Of a stretch of 64,000 bases of DNA, positions 63,582 through 64,000 are shown one piece after another. This DNA is from Ramlibacter sp. WS9 (GTDB taxonomy: Bacteria > Pseudomonadota > Gammaproteobacteria > Burkholderiales > Burkholderiaceae_C). The stretch spans positions 186,001 through 250,000 of the forward strand of contig NZ_RKMB01000001.1 of NCBI RefSeq assembly GCF_003797765.1, in the 5' to 3' direction. The number at the start of each line of letters is the position of its first letter. The stretch's first letter is position 1. A program made the translations under genes and the position numbers. The notes beneath the pieces were generated by a model. It did no database searches. It saw only the letters and a program-made list of their open reading frames with translations, and was not told the origin of the DNA.

Positions 63582-64000
63582 TCAGCCGGCGAGCTGCGTG
63601 CGCAAGTCGCGCAGACGCTCCTTGAGCTGCATCAGCTCGCCGATGGAACATTGGCTCGCGGCACGGATGCAGCCGGGGATCTTTTCTGCGCGCGCCTTGA
63701 GCTTGCGGCCCTGGGCCGTGAGCGTGACGTGCACGCGCCGCTCGTCTTCCACGGCGCGGATGCGGGCCACGAAGCCCATCGCCTCCAGGCGCTTGAGCAG
63801 CGGCGTCAGCGTGCCGGAGTCGAGAAACAGGCGCTCGCCCAGCTCGGACACCATCACGCCGTCACGCTCCCACAGCACCAGCATGGCGAGGTACTGCGGG
63901 TACGTCAGCCCCAACTCTTCGAGCAGCGGCTTGTACAACTTGGTCATGGCCAACGACGTGGAGTACAGGGCAAAGCACAGCTGGTTGTCCAGCAGCAGGG
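63582..64000 (-). CDS. ohrR: MarR-family peroxide sensor OhrR, 5' end outside window
   Basis: The visible 138 codons encode a MarR winged-helix protein: [44 protein letters not shown], then [28 protein letters not shown] and the wing [10 protein letters not shown]. The cysteine in LCFALYS is the peroxide-reactive residue of OhrR. The frame runs off the right edge, so a few N-terminal residues are missing. Oxidation of this cysteine should release ohr. Confidence 0.94.
   Translation of the reverse strand, partial: LLLDNQLCFALYSTSLAMTKLYKPLLEELGLTYPQYLAMLVLWERDGVMVSELGERLFLDSGTLTPLLKRLEAMGFVARIRAVEDERRVHVTLTAQGRKLKARAEKIPGCIRAASQCSIGELMQLKERLRDLRTQLAG

Overview
The window is GC-rich chromosomal DNA of a betaproteobacterium, most likely a Comamonadaceae member (Ramlibacter/Variovorax/Polaromonas-like). 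The evidence is gene content: three orphan Bug/TctC periplasmic binding proteins, DUF1840, DUF4148 and BPSS1780-type proteins, a HrcA-type CIRCE element in front of groESL, a branched-chain ABC transporter fused into a CoA-ligase operon, and the GC-rich intergenic repeats usual in that family. I found no tRNA, rRNA, CRISPR array, prophage or intact insertion sequence. Coding is dense and almost all genes are full length.

Layout. 1-3877: a ferric-type ABC importer (3' end of the binding protein, fused permease, ATPase), followed by tal and pgi. 6484-7707: two small membrane proteins. 7868-9844: groL/groS under CIRCE. 10114-12018: a lipoprotein and an FAD oxidoreductase. 11994-20183: a giant cyclic beta-1,2-glucan synthase. 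20580-22772: UspA, an EamA exporter and queC. 23026-24780: a YddA/SbmA-like ABC exporter interrupted by one in-frame TGA where a Trp is expected. 24856-26995: 5'-nucleotidase and a lone GspF. 27127-29255: a MarR-controlled benzoate-type CoA ligase, divergent from cfa and a DUF1840 gene. 31150-42035: one long leftward run (acyl-CoA synthetase, livGHMKF, PaaK-like ligase, two Bug proteins) with a divergent Crp/Fnr regulator; this looks like uptake and CoA activation of an unidentified carboxylate. 43552-49154: glycosyltransferase, pseudouridine synthase, a second ferric-type binding protein, and a QseBC/PmrAB-like two-component system. 49390-50740: two DUF4148 genes sharing a duplicated promoter. 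51343-54778: htpG, two small proteins and a possible DNA-binding protein. 54884-57536: a signal-less binding protein, a Bug protein and an FAH-family hydrolase. 57622-58533: a ParE/RelE-type toxin-antitoxin pair and a DUF2442 remnant. 58556-61785: metallophosphatase, Ser/Thr kinase-UspA fusion and SrkA, tightly packed. 61867-64000: DUF2855, ohr and ohrR (cut by the window edge).

The least expected content is intergenic. (i) A family of large nested palindromes at 43002-43475 and 49861-50232 has 29-32 bp outer arms and several inner stems; arms are complementary within a copy but differ between copies, so four stems covary. (ii) Three copies of a composite 3'-end element (7729-7859, 27008-27113, 31019-31141) each carry a private palindrome, a conserved GATCAG-type spacer, a private terminator hairpin and a conserved tail, again with covarying arms. 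(iii) GCTAA(G/C/A/T) boxes repeat at exactly 11 bp before the two-component operon and before both DUF4148 genes, which predicts a small regulon.
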